Origin: Bacillota bacterium
GTDB taxonomy: Bacteria; Bacillota; Clostridia; Christensenellales; SZUA-584
Reading direction: 5' to 3'
Assembly (NCBI GenBank): GCA_023408075.1
Contig: JAEYKW010000042.1
Location: forward strand, 67,387 to 131,386
Length of the DNA: 64,000 nucleotides
Of this stretch, positions 49,610 through 57,373 are shown in pieces. A model generated the notes under the pieces. The model saw only the letters and a program-made list of their open reading frames with translations, did not search any database and was not told where the DNA came from. The first letter of the stretch is position 1; each line of letters begins with the position of its first letter. The position numbers and the translations under genes were made by a program.

Positions 49610-50521
49610 ATGGAACATCAGAAAAGAACCGGAATCGCGCTAGCGATGCATGTGTCTATCGTGACGATCATCGGGAATGTGATACTGAGCGCATTTAAGC
49701 TCTTTGCAGGCATTATCGCGAATTCCGGCGCGATGATCTCCGATGCGGTGGAATCCACCGCCGATGTGCTCAGCACATTTGTCGTGATGGCGGGAATCAA
49801 GCTTTCCGGCAAGGCCAGCGACAAAAAACACCCGTACGGCCACGAGCGCATTGAATGCGTTGCCGCGATACTGCTGGCCGTGATGCTGGCGGCAGTGGGC
49901 ATCGGCATCGGCTACAGCGGCGTTATGAAAATCATCGACGGTATCGGCGGAAATATACAAACGCCCGGCGTGCTCGCGTTGATTGCGGCCATCGTCACAA
50001 TCGCGGCCAAAGAGGCCATGTACTGGTACACACGCGCCGCCGCAAAAAAAGTCAACTCAGGCGCACTGATGGCGAACGCCTGGCATCACCGTTCGGACGC
50101 GCTGTCGTCAATCGGCAGCTTTGCGGGCATACTCGGCGCAAGGCTCGGCCTGCCGATACTCGACCCCGTAGCGAGCGTCGTCATCTGCTTATTCATCATT
50201 AAAACCGCGTATGGAATCTTTATGGACGCGGTACGCAAAATGACCGACGAAGCCTGCGACGATGAGGTGGTCAGCGAGATCAGGCGCGTGAGCCTCTCTC
50301 AGGACGGCGTACTCGGCATCGATCAAATTCAGACGCGGCTGTTCGGAAACCGCATTTATGTGGATATTGAGATATGCGCGGATGGGTCTGTGCCGCTGAA
50401 GCAGTCGCACGGCATCGCTCAGCGGGTGCACGACGCCATCGAAACGGCATTCCCCGCCGTGAAGCACTGCATGGTGCATGTGAATCCGGCGGACGGTTTG
50501 GACGCGCCGCTGACTGAGTAG
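49610..50521 (+). CDS. Cation diffusion facilitator metal exporter
   Basis: 303 residues, six membrane helices (about 12-33, 38-60, 80-105, 115-135, 160-180, 185-200) and a cytoplasmic C-terminal domain (about 208-300) ending HCMVHVNPADG. Metal-site residues: SDAVES in helix 2 and HHRSDALSS in helix 5. Proton-coupled efflux of Zn, Co, Ni, Fe or Mn is the family role; the riboswitch upstream favours Co/Ni. GGGAGG precedes the ATG. Monocistronic. Confidence 0.93.
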   Translation: MEHQKRTGIALAMHVSIVTIIGNVILSAFKLFAGIIANSGAMISDAVESTADVLSTFVVMAGIKLSGKASDKKHPYGHERIECVAAILLAVMLAAVGIGIGYSGVMKIIDGIGGNIQTPGVLALIAAIVTIAAKEAMYWYTRAAAKKVNSGALMANAWHHRSDALSSIGSFAGILGARLGLPILDPVASVVICLFIIKTAYGIFMDAVRKMTDEACDDEVVSEIRRVSLSQDGVLGIDQIQTRLFGNRIYVDIEICADGSVPLKQSHGIAQRVHDAIETAFPAVKHCMVHVNPADGLDAPLTE

Positions 50522-50856
50522 TGTTCCTCCCGGTCACGCCCCGAGGAGGCCATCAACAGGCTCTGCCCTCTTTTTCCGGGATTAATTAAGCGTATTTAAG
50601 CGGTTGACATTCCGCAAGAACTTAATATTGACTGCCCCTTTAAGGGAAATTTATGACCGCAGCATTAAGATATAAAAGCGCGAGTTTCTGGCATCACCTT
50701 TGAGGGAAAACTGTCGTCTATTAGGCACCTCATCCGGTGCTGCGCACCACCTTCTCCTCGAAGGAGAAGGCTTTATTTTTTGCTGCACTTCCAGTGTCTG
50801 GCGTCATAAACAAGCCCCGCGCGGTGCGATACCGACGGAGCTTGCGATTTTCTTGT
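50522..50856. other. Intergenic region with a family-B repeat
   Basis: About 335 bases, no gene. Contains GGTTGACATTCC near 50602, an isolated -35-like element, and a family-B repeat at 50726-50773. A weak hairpin after the CDF stop (CCTCC near 50525 with GGAGG near 50544) may act as terminator. Confidence 0.5.
50726..50773 (+). repeat. Dispersed intergenic repeat, family B, copy 3
   Basis: CACCTCATCC, hairpin GGTGC-TGC-GCACC, hairpin CCTTCTCC-TCGA-AGGAGAAGG, CTTTA. The first stem differs from copies 1 and 2 only by paired changes. Confidence 0.85.
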
Positions 50857-51324
50857 TTATTCGACTGTGAACGCAGCGTAGGCCGTCAGGCTGCCGCCCT
50901 GAGGATCGGTAAATTCTTTGACAATCCGGTAATTGCCGGGTGCAAGCGTCCCATAGTTGCCCTTAAGCGTGACGGTTTCCTCGTTCGACTGTCCGGGCGA
51001 TATCACATACGCGATCGCTATCCACATCAGGTCCGAAACGGGCTTAACTTCTTCCCATGTGCCGTCCTTTTCCGCTTCTATGGACGCCATTGCGCCGTAT
51101 GTATACTCCTTGTCGGATGCGTTCGTGACCGTCAGCGTGACGGACTCGGCATCCCCCGATACGGTCTGCTCCTCCACCGTCAGCTGTATATCGCCGCTGC
51201 CCGGGGCCGGCTTTTCAGACGGCTTTGTATCGGCCGAAGGCGAATCAACCAGATGCGGCGGCTGACAGGCCGCCACCATCAGCATCAGCGCCAGCGCAAG
51301 CAGCAAGAATAAAGCTTTTTTCAC
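50857..51324 (-). CDS. Lipoprotein with Ig-like (Big_14-type) domain
   Basis: 155 residues from a GTG start that follows AGGAGGTGGGGAA; signal MKKALFLLLALALMLMVAAC with lipid attachment at C20. After a Ser/Pro linker is one Ig-like domain (about 55-155): VTLTVTNASDKEYTYGAM, SIEAEKDGTWEEV, IAYVISPGQS, GNYRIVKEF. The pattern matches the domain family sometimes annotated Big_14. Function unknown; similar tail in the lipoprotein at 32252. Confidence 0.78.
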   Translation of the reverse strand: MKKALFLLLALALMLMVAACQPPHLVDSPSADTKPSEKPAPGSGDIQLTVEEQTVSGDAESVTLTVTNASDKEYTYGAMASIEAEKDGTWEEVKPVSDLMWIAIAYVISPGQSNEETVTLKGNYGTLAPGNYRIVKEFTDPQGGSLTAYAAFTVE

Positions 51325-51395
51325 TTCCCCACCTCCTTTTGTCATTTAGACGAAAAGAAATGCGATTTGTTCCACCGAATACAGAATCCGTATGA

Positions 51396-51872
51396 TTACA
51401 TAAATCTTTCAAACCGCTCCGCGCCCGCCTTGCAGATCGGGCATACGCGCGGCGGATTCGTGTTCGCGCAAAGATACCCGCAGACGCTGCAGCGATACAC
51501 GGGGTATTTTAAAGATGCTGACATTTGCGCCGCACCCGATTCGGCCTTGGCCTGCCGCTCTTCGAGCGGCGGGCGGCGCTCAGGCACCTGCTTTTGTTTG
51601 GCTTTATCCGTCACATAAAGCGCGCAAAAGCACGCTCCGTATTCGGCGAGGTCGTCGTCGCGGTACACGCACGGGCAGACAATGTCCATGTTATCCTGCT
51701 TATCCCCCGTGAACAGACGGCACGGGCAGCTTTCTATGCCGTAACGGTCTTCATTGGCGAGCAGCCCCGCAGCCAGGTCGGCCACGAACTCCTCATCGGG
51801 GTTCAGCGTATAGCCCCCTGCCGCCGCGTCTTTCCTGAGCTTCTCAAGCCTTTTTTGCAGACGCTCATCCAT
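51396..51872 (-). CDS. Ferredoxin:thioredoxin reductase catalytic chain fused to rubredoxin
   Basis: 158 residues. Residues 1-90 form the FTR catalytic fold with the cluster/active-site cysteines in SCPCRLF, VCPCVYR and GACFCALY (C-x-C pairs). After a charged linker (about 95-115) comes a rubredoxin-like knuckle pair: YRCSVCGYLC and VCPICKAGAERFERF. The fusion would let electrons pass from rubredoxin iron to the disulfide reductase. The glutaredoxin-like gene lies 2 bases upstream, a likely substrate. Electron donor in vivo is not known. Confidence 0.9.
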   Translation of the reverse strand: MDERLQKRLEKLRKDAAAGGYTLNPDEEFVADLAAGLLANEDRYGIESCPCRLFTGDKQDNMDIVCPCVYRDDDLAEYGACFCALYVTDKAKQKQVPERRPPLEERQAKAESGAAQMSASLKYPVYRCSVCGYLCANTNPPRVCPICKAGAERFERFM

Positions 51873-51874
51873 GG

Positions 51875-52159
51875 CTATTCTCCGATCAGCGCGGCCAATG
51901 CGTCCTCATCATATCCGATGATGCAGTCTTTGCCGTTGATCACGATGGTGGGAAAGGACCCCGCCCGGTTAAATTTAAGCTGCTGCTGACGGACCACATC
52001 CGACTCCCTGCCCTCCAGCCTGTCCACGTCAATATACGCATACCGGATGCCGTTATTGTTAAAAAACGCTTTGGTCTTTTTGCACCATCCGCATGTGCTC
52101 AGCGCGAAAATCTTGATGTCTCCGATATCGCGCCCGTCAACCTCTATGAAATTTGCCAT
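51875..52159 (-). CDS. Glutaredoxin/thioredoxin-like protein
   Basis: 94 residues with C-G-W-C in IKIFALSTCGWCKKTKAFF and the cis-proline loop in GSFPTIVINGK. Short NrdH/Grx-type fold. In operon with the FTR-rubredoxin fusion (2-base gap), so it is probably the thiol carrier reduced by it, replacing glutathione or NADPH systems. Confidence 0.9.
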   Translation of the reverse strand: MANFIEVDGRDIGDIKIFALSTCGWCKKTKAFFNNNGIRYAYIDVDRLEGRESDVVRQQQLKFNRAGSFPTIVINGKDCIIGYDEDALAALIGE

Positions 52160-52385
52160 TCACGTTTTGTTCCTTTCAGATAGATACATTCATATTACAT
52201 GAAATAAACCGCTGCCGCAAGTTTATAGGGCGGATAAAATTAAGCTCAGCCGATTTCATATTTCCTCGGGCATACCGACCCGCATTTGCCCCGGCAATTT
52301 TGTTCAATCAACAAGCGCCGTCATCCCGCATTTTTTACCGAATATGGGAGATGATAATTGTTACGTTAAAATAATGAGGGGCATT

Positions 52386-53972
52386 ATGTTCCGAAGAATC
52401 GTAAAGGCATGGCAATTCCGCCGGCATTGCAAAAACAAACAGGAAAACACACCGCCAGGCGAGCAGCCCGAACCGGACGATACACCGGTCTCAAATCAGC
52501 TGTGCGATAATTTGGGCTACATTCGTAAAGCTCTCGGGGACAGCGGCGATGTCAAAATCCATACGTTTTCTTTCGGCGAGAATAACCGGCTGCAAGGAGC
52601 ACTTGTGTTTATCGACGGGCTCGCGGATGCCAAGAGCATATCCGAGAGCATACTGATGCCGCTGCTCGCATACCGGTTCGCCGAAAACGGCGGCACACCC
52701 GCCAGTCTGGAGGAACTGTCGCGCGCGGTGCTGTGCGCGGGCGACGTCACCGCACAGGGCGGCTTGGATGCGCTGATTTTGAGCTGCCTTTCGGGAGACA
52801 CCATGCTGCTCGCCGACGGGCTCAGCGGCGGGCTCGTCATCAGCACCAAGGGCTTTGACAAGCGCGGCGTGACCGAGCCGCAAAGCGAAACGGTGGTGCG
52901 CGGGCCGCGCGAAGGTTTCACAGAGAGCTTCCGCACCAACACCGCGCTGCTGCGCCGCCGCATCAAAAGCCCGGATCTGCGGCTTGACCATATGAAAATC
53001 GGGCAAAAATCGAAAACCGACGTCTGTGTGATCTACATTGAAGGTGTTGCCGATCCTAAAATCGTCGATACCGTGAAAAAGCGCCTTGACGCTATTGTGA
53101 TCGATTCGGTGGTGGATTCGGGATACCTTGAGCAGTACATCGAAGACTCTCCGTTTTCCATTTTCCCCACCGTGGGCTACAGCGAAAAGCCCGATGTGGT
53201 GGCGGGGCGCGTGCTGGAAGGCCACGTCGCCATCATCTCGGACGGCAGCCCGTTTGTGCTGACCGCTCCGATGCTTTTTATCGAGAGCTTTCAAACCAGC
53301 GAGGATTATTATATCCGTACTATTTATGCAAGCATGTCGAGAATACTGCGCTTTATCGCGTTTACTATCACGGTTTTTGCGCCCGCTTTGTATATCGCGC
53401 TGACCACGTTTCATCAGGAACTGATTCCGACTACTTTGCTCTACACCATTGCTGACGCGCGTGAGGGCACGCCGTTTCCCGCTTTTTTTGAAGCGCTGAT
53501 ACTTGTTTTTGCGTTCGAGCTGCTGCGTGAAGCCGGTATTCGTCTGCCCCGCCCCATCGGGCAAGCGGTCAGCATTGTGGGTGCGCTGATTATGGGCGAT
53601 GCCGCCGTTTCAGCAGGTATCGTGGGGGCACCCATGGTCATCACCGTCGCCGTGACCGCCGTATCCGGCTTTGTGGTGCCGCGCCAGAACGACGCTGTCG
53701 CGATTCTGCGGCTCATTGCGATGGTTTTCGCCTCTTTGCTCGGCGGCTATGGCATTGCCATGGTCTATCTCGGGATGCTGCTGCATTTGGCAAGGCTGCA
53801 GTCGTTCGGCGTTCCGTACTTCGAGACGGTCAAGCCGAACAGGGACTTGCAGGACAGCTATATCCGTCTGCCTCTCTGGAAAATGCTGCGGCGGCCTCTG
53901 CACATTTCGCGCGGTGATGTGGTGCGTCGGAACGGCTCCGCTCCCGGCAAAAAAAGAGGTGGCCGCAATTGA
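52386..53972 (+). CDS. gerAA: Spore germination receptor subunit A (GerAA/GerKA family)
   Basis: 528 residues. Soluble N-terminal domain (1-300: QLCDNLGYIRKALGD, VVRGPREGFTESFRTNTALL cut in two, EGVADPKIVDTVKKRL) then five membrane helices (about 315-480) and a basic tail. This is the standard GerA A-subunit of the germinant receptor in the spore inner membrane, which acts as a ligand-gated channel component. ATG at 52386 follows GAGGGG; an upstream in-frame ATG is less likely. First gene of a four-gene operon. Confidence 0.95.
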   Translation: MFRRIVKAWQFRRHCKNKQENTPPGEQPEPDDTPVSNQLCDNLGYIRKALGDSGDVKIHTFSFGENNRLQGALVFIDGLADAKSISESILMPLLAYRFAENGGTPASLEELSRAVLCAGDVTAQGGLDALILSCLSGDTMLLADGLSGGLVISTKGFDKRGVTEPQSETVVRGPREGFTESFRTNTALLRRRIKSPDLRLDHMKIGQKSKTDVCVIYIEGVADPKIVDTVKKRLDAIVIDSVVDSGYLEQYIEDSPFSIFPTVGYSEKPDVVAGRVLEGHVAIISDGSPFVLTAPMLFIESFQTSEDYYIRTIYASMSRILRFIAFTITVFAPALYIALTTFHQELIPTTLLYTIADAREGTPFPAFFEALILVFAFELLREAGIRLPRPIGQAVSIVGALIMGDAAVSAGIVGAPMVITVAVTAVSGFVVPRQNDAVAILRLIAMVFASLLGGYGIAMVYLGMLLHLARLQSFGVPYFETVKPNRDLQDSYIRLPLWKMLRRPLHISRGDVVRRNGSAPGKKRGGRN

Positions 53973-55129
53973 GAGCCAAACACGCCGTATCGCTGCTGAT
54001 ATTGTTCGTTTACATACTCGGGATGGCGGGCTGTTGGGACGCGCGTGAACTCGATACGCTCTCGATTGTGGCGGGCGTGGGCATTGATGCGTCGAGCCGT
54101 CAGGGTGAGTATGATTTCACCTTGCAGGTCGGCAAAGCCCAAAAAACCAAGAGCGACGGCAACAGCGGCGGGCAGGACACACCGTATCTGCTGATGACGA
54201 CAACGGGTAAAACGATGCTGCTCGCCTTGGAGCAGTTTCGCTTTAAAAGCAGCCGTGAGTTGTTCCTTCACCCGAATCAGGTGATCATATTCGGAAAAGA
54301 TCTTGCCGGTCAGGGCATAGGGCCCGTGCTGGATATGTTTCTGCGCGACCATGAGTCCCGCCTTGAGGTGTGGGCATTGGTGGCAGACGGCACCGCGAAG
54401 GACATCCTTTCCGCCGATACGAAGCAGGAGCCGATTCCCGCCGCCGCTATTGAGCGTTTGATGCAGAATGCCTCCGGCATCTCCAAGTATTACGGTACCG
54501 AGATGATCGAATTGTTTTCCCGCCTTGCCGACAAGGGCACTTCCACCATCATCCCCATTGTAAAAAAGGTGGAAGAGCCGGGCAATACCGGGCTTGCGCT
54601 GTCGGGGTGCGCGGTATTTAACGACGACAAGATGATCGGAACGCTGAACGAGGATGAAACGCAAGGGTACATCTTTGCAATGGGCGATGTGGAAGACGGA
54701 ATATTGGACGTACCTATGCCGGACGGAACCGCCGTCATGGAAATTTCAAGCTTGTCTTCCCATTTCATACCGATCCTCAAAGACGGCAAAGTTTCCATCG
54801 AGCTTTATACGGATGTTTTGCTCGCCGTGGGCGAGCTTCAAGGCTTCAAAAATAAAAAGATGGACGAGCTGCTGCCGCAAATTGAAAAAGCCGCAGCCAC
54901 GCAGATTGCCCAAAACATCGCGAATACGTTCGCCAAAACCCAGTCGTTAAAGGCCGATATTTATGGCTACGGCATATCGATATATAAAAAATACCCGAAG
55001 GAGTGGGAAAAGATGAAAGACGACTGGGACAACATCTATTCGGGTATTGAGTTGAAACTCAAGGTTCAAACGCAGTTGTCCAACACCGGTCTGGTGGCGG
55101 ATTCACTGGAAATGCGAGGCACAAAATGA
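53969..55129 (+). CDS. gerAC: Spore germination receptor lipoprotein C (GerAC family)
   Basis: 386 residues. TTG start overlapping the gerAA stop (TTGA), with GAGGTGG upstream. Signal and lipobox ILGMAGCWDARELD: the C followed by WD is the GerAC hallmark, lipid attachment at C22. Rest is the three-domain GerAC ectodomain ending at GLVADSLEMRG. Faces the outer side of the spore inner membrane. Order here is A-C-B. Confidence 0.95.
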   Translation: MRAKHAVSLLILFVYILGMAGCWDARELDTLSIVAGVGIDASSRQGEYDFTLQVGKAQKTKSDGNSGGQDTPYLLMTTTGKTMLLALEQFRFKSSRELFLHPNQVIIFGKDLAGQGIGPVLDMFLRDHESRLEVWALVADGTAKDILSADTKQEPIPAAAIERLMQNASGISKYYGTEMIELFSRLADKGTSTIIPIVKKVEEPGNTGLALSGCAVFNDDKMIGTLNEDETQGYIFAMGDVEDGILDVPMPDGTAVMEISSLSSHFIPILKDGKVSIELYTDVLLAVGELQGFKNKKMDELLPQIEKAAATQIAQNIANTFAKTQSLKADIYGYGISIYKKYPKEWEKMKDDWDNIYSGIELKLKVQTQLSNTGLVADSLEMRGTK

Positions 55130-56244
55130 CAAAGCTCGAAACAGGCCAGATTTCACCGCTGCAATTCATGTTTTCTATCGCATGTTTTATCCAATCCTCT
55201 TCGCTGCTGTCCTCGTTCTTTCTGCCCGTCACGCAGCAGGATTCGTGGATTTGCGTGATTCTGGGGCTGGCGCTCGGCATACCGTTTTTTCTCATTTACA
55301 ACGGCCTCATGAAGGCTTACCCGGATAAAAACATCATTCAGATCAACGAGCTGGTATACGGGCGGGCGGGCGGCATTGTCGCCTCGCTGATCATGCTGTG
55401 GTACTTTTTAAGCGTCTCTACCTACAATATCCGTGACATCGGCTATCTCGTTAAGCAGACGATCATGGTGGACACGCCGGTGCTTGTGATTATGGCCGTG
55501 TGCGTTATCGTCTGCGCTTACGGCATTTACTACGGCCTGCGTGTGGTGACGCGCTATGCCATGATCTTCTCGCTGCTGTCCATTGTTATTCTCGTTGTGG
55601 GCACGCTGCTCACACTCAACCAATGGGAGCTTGATAATTTTCTGCCTATGTTTTATCAGCCGCCGCTGCATTATGTGCAGAGCACCAATCAGGTGCTGAC
55701 GATTCCTTTCGGTGAAATCGTGATTTTTTTGATGATTGCCCCACAGGTCAAGCGCGGGAAGAAGGGAATGCTGCGTTACATCTTGGGCGGCCTGCTGATC
55801 GGCGCGATAAGTGTGCTCGTCATTGTCGCGCGTGATATCGCCGTCCTCGGGAACACCATATCGCTTTTTACGCTGCCGTCTTTTGAGACGCTGCGCATGG
55901 TGACGCTCACGCAGGCGCTGAGCCGCATGGAGATCCTTTTCACCGTTGTGCTGATCGTGCTGCTGTTTTTCAAGATCATGGTGCTTTATTACATTTCCGT
56001 GCTCGCGCTTGCACAGCTGTTTAAGCTGCAGTCTTACAAGCCGCTGATTCCGATTGTCGGGGCTTTTTTCCTCGCGTATACGTTTTTCATTCATACCTCC
56101 ACGGCGCAGCATGCGATGTTCTCGCGCGAATACGCGCCCATACTTTGGGCATTTTTTGAATACGTGATGCCCCTTGCCGCTTTGACAGTGGGACGGCTGC
56201 GGGGCCTGCCGCAAAGAACAGGGCTGCAAAGGGGGCAGGTATGA
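55126..56244 (+). CDS. gerAB: Spore germination receptor subunit B (GerAB family)
   Basis: 372 residues, ten membrane helices, APC-type transporter fold, begins KLETGQISPLQFMFSIACF. GerAB proteins bind the germinant within the membrane. Start overlaps gerAC by 4 bases (ATGA). Germinant identity cannot be told from sequence. Confidence 0.95.
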   Translation: MTKLETGQISPLQFMFSIACFIQSSSLLSSFFLPVTQQDSWICVILGLALGIPFFLIYNGLMKAYPDKNIIQINELVYGRAGGIVASLIMLWYFLSVSTYNIRDIGYLVKQTIMVDTPVLVIMAVCVIVCAYGIYYGLRVVTRYAMIFSLLSIVILVVGTLLTLNQWELDNFLPMFYQPPLHYVQSTNQVLTIPFGEIVIFLMIAPQVKRGKKGMLRYILGGLLIGAISVLVIVARDIAVLGNTISLFTLPSFETLRMVTLTQALSRMEILFTVVLIVLLFFKIMVLYYISVLALAQLFKLQSYKPLIPIVGAFFLAYTFFIHTSTAQHAMFSREYAPILWAFFEYVMPLAALTVGRLRGLPQRTGLQRGQV

Positions 56245-56462
56245 TCTATTTGATACTCGTATTCGCTGCCATTTTCTATGCCAGCCTGCGCCCGATATGG
56301 AAACGCAAACAAAAGCGCGACCTGATTTGGGTTGGCATTCTGTATCTGTTCACGCTGGCGGTATGCATCCTCGTGGCGGCGGGCGTAAATCTGCCGAGCT
56401 CCTCGATGGCGCTCGCGGACCTCATGAAAAGCATTGGGTTTCACTATCCCCCTTTGCAATAA
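56241..56462 (+). CDS. Small two-helix membrane protein, probable germinant receptor D subunit
   Basis: 73 residues with two membrane helices (MIYLILVFAAIFYASLRPIW and WVGILYLFTLAVCILVAAG). Overlaps the gerAB stop by 4 bases. Small two-helix 'D' genes of about 75 codons are known to belong to several Bacillus and Clostridium ger operons and modulate receptor activity. Size, topology and coupling fit. Confidence 0.75.
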   Translation: MIYLILVFAAIFYASLRPIWKRKQKRDLIWVGILYLFTLAVCILVAAGVNLPSSSMALADLMKSIGFHYPPLQ

Positions 56463-56476
56463 TCCGCTTGTTATTG

Positions 56477-56775
56477 TTGACAATTTAAACCCGCTTGTGC
56501 TAGGATAAATTCAATCTATAAAGGTAAACGCAATGACGAAGACGTGACGGGCTTAAGCCTTTTTCAGAGAGCACCGCATTTGGTGAAAGCGGAGCAGAGG
56601 ACGGCGTGTCAGAATCACTTCACGAGCGGCGGCTTTGAAAACGTAAAAGCCGGACGGGAACTGCACCGTTACATGCAGAGGGCTTTAATCAGGCCCTGCA
56701 GAGTTGGGCCAGCAATGGCCAAATTGGGTGGTACCGCGGTAAACCTTCGTCCCATTAAGGGGCAAAGGTTTTTTT
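56477..56775 (+). promoter_or_regulatory. T-box riboswitch, best-fit specifier AUC (Ile)
   Basis: Promoter TTGACA (56477) and TAGGAT (56501), spacer 18. Stem I elements CAGAGAGC (56565) and distal loop ATTTGGTG follow. The T-box core TGGGTGGTACCGCGG is at 56725-56739; terminator AACCTT...AAGGTT with CCC/GGG inside (56742-56769) ends in a run of T. In the antiterminator the UGGU (56729-56732) would pair with tRNA ...ACCA, so discriminator base A. The specifier region reads AGAATCACTT (56611-56620); AUC followed by AC is the usual arrangement. His (CAC) and Ser (UCA) readings conflict with the A discriminator. Confidence 0.88.
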
Positions 56776-56808
56776 GTTTTTCCGGAATAAAAAAAGGAGC
56801 GTGGATTT

Positions 56809-57363
56809 ATGGATGAAAAGATCATGCTGATTGCAAAGCGGCTGCAGGCACTTCGCGAGATTATGGATGTCTCCGCGGCGGACATGGCGCAGGCAACAGG
56901 CTTAAGCGAAGCCGAATATCTCGAATATGAAGCGGGAAAGAACGATTTTTCATTTTCGTTTCTTTACTCGGCGGCGGGAAAGCTCGGTGTGGATATTGTC
57001 GATCTGATGACGGGCGAAACGCCGAAGCTCTCCATGTGCTCGTTTGTGAAAAAGGGCCACGGGCTCAAATTGGTACGCCGCAAGGAATACGGCTATGAGC
57101 ACCTTGCTTACATTTTCAAAAACAAAAAGATGGAGCCGTTCCTTGTAACTGTGGAACCGTCGGATGTGGACGCCAAGTCGCATATGAACGCCCACGAAGG
57201 CCAGGAGTTTGACTATGTGGTGGAAGGCCGCATGACGCTTTATATCGACAACCAGTCGCTGTCGCTTTCGGAAGGCGATGCGGTTTATTTTGACGCCAAG
57301 CACAAGCACGCGATGCAGGCCGAGGGCGGCGTTTGCCGTTTTCTCGCCATCATCGCCAAATAA
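56809..57363 (+). CDS. XRE-family regulator with cupin sensor domain
   Basis: 184 residues: HTH (about 8-65, KRLQALREIMDVSAADMAQA then GLSEAEYLEYEAGK), linker, and cupin_2 barrel (about 110-183; HEGQEFDYVVEGRMTLYIDN, EGDAVYFDAKHKHAM). The cupin histidines suggest ligand or metal binding. These regulators often control a neighbouring acyl-CoA synthetase or amino-acid gene; here the synthetase begins 10 bases on. GGAG precedes the ATG, just past the T-box terminator. Confidence 0.9.
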   Translation: MDEKIMLIAKRLQALREIMDVSAADMAQATGLSEAEYLEYEAGKNDFSFSFLYSAAGKLGVDIVDLMTGETPKLSMCSFVKKGHGLKLVRRKEYGYEHLAYIFKNKKMEPFLVTVEPSDVDAKSHMNAHEGQEFDYVVEGRMTLYIDNQSLSLSEGDAVYFDAKHKHAMQAEGGVCRFLAIIAK

Positions 57364-57373
57364 GGGGGACAGC

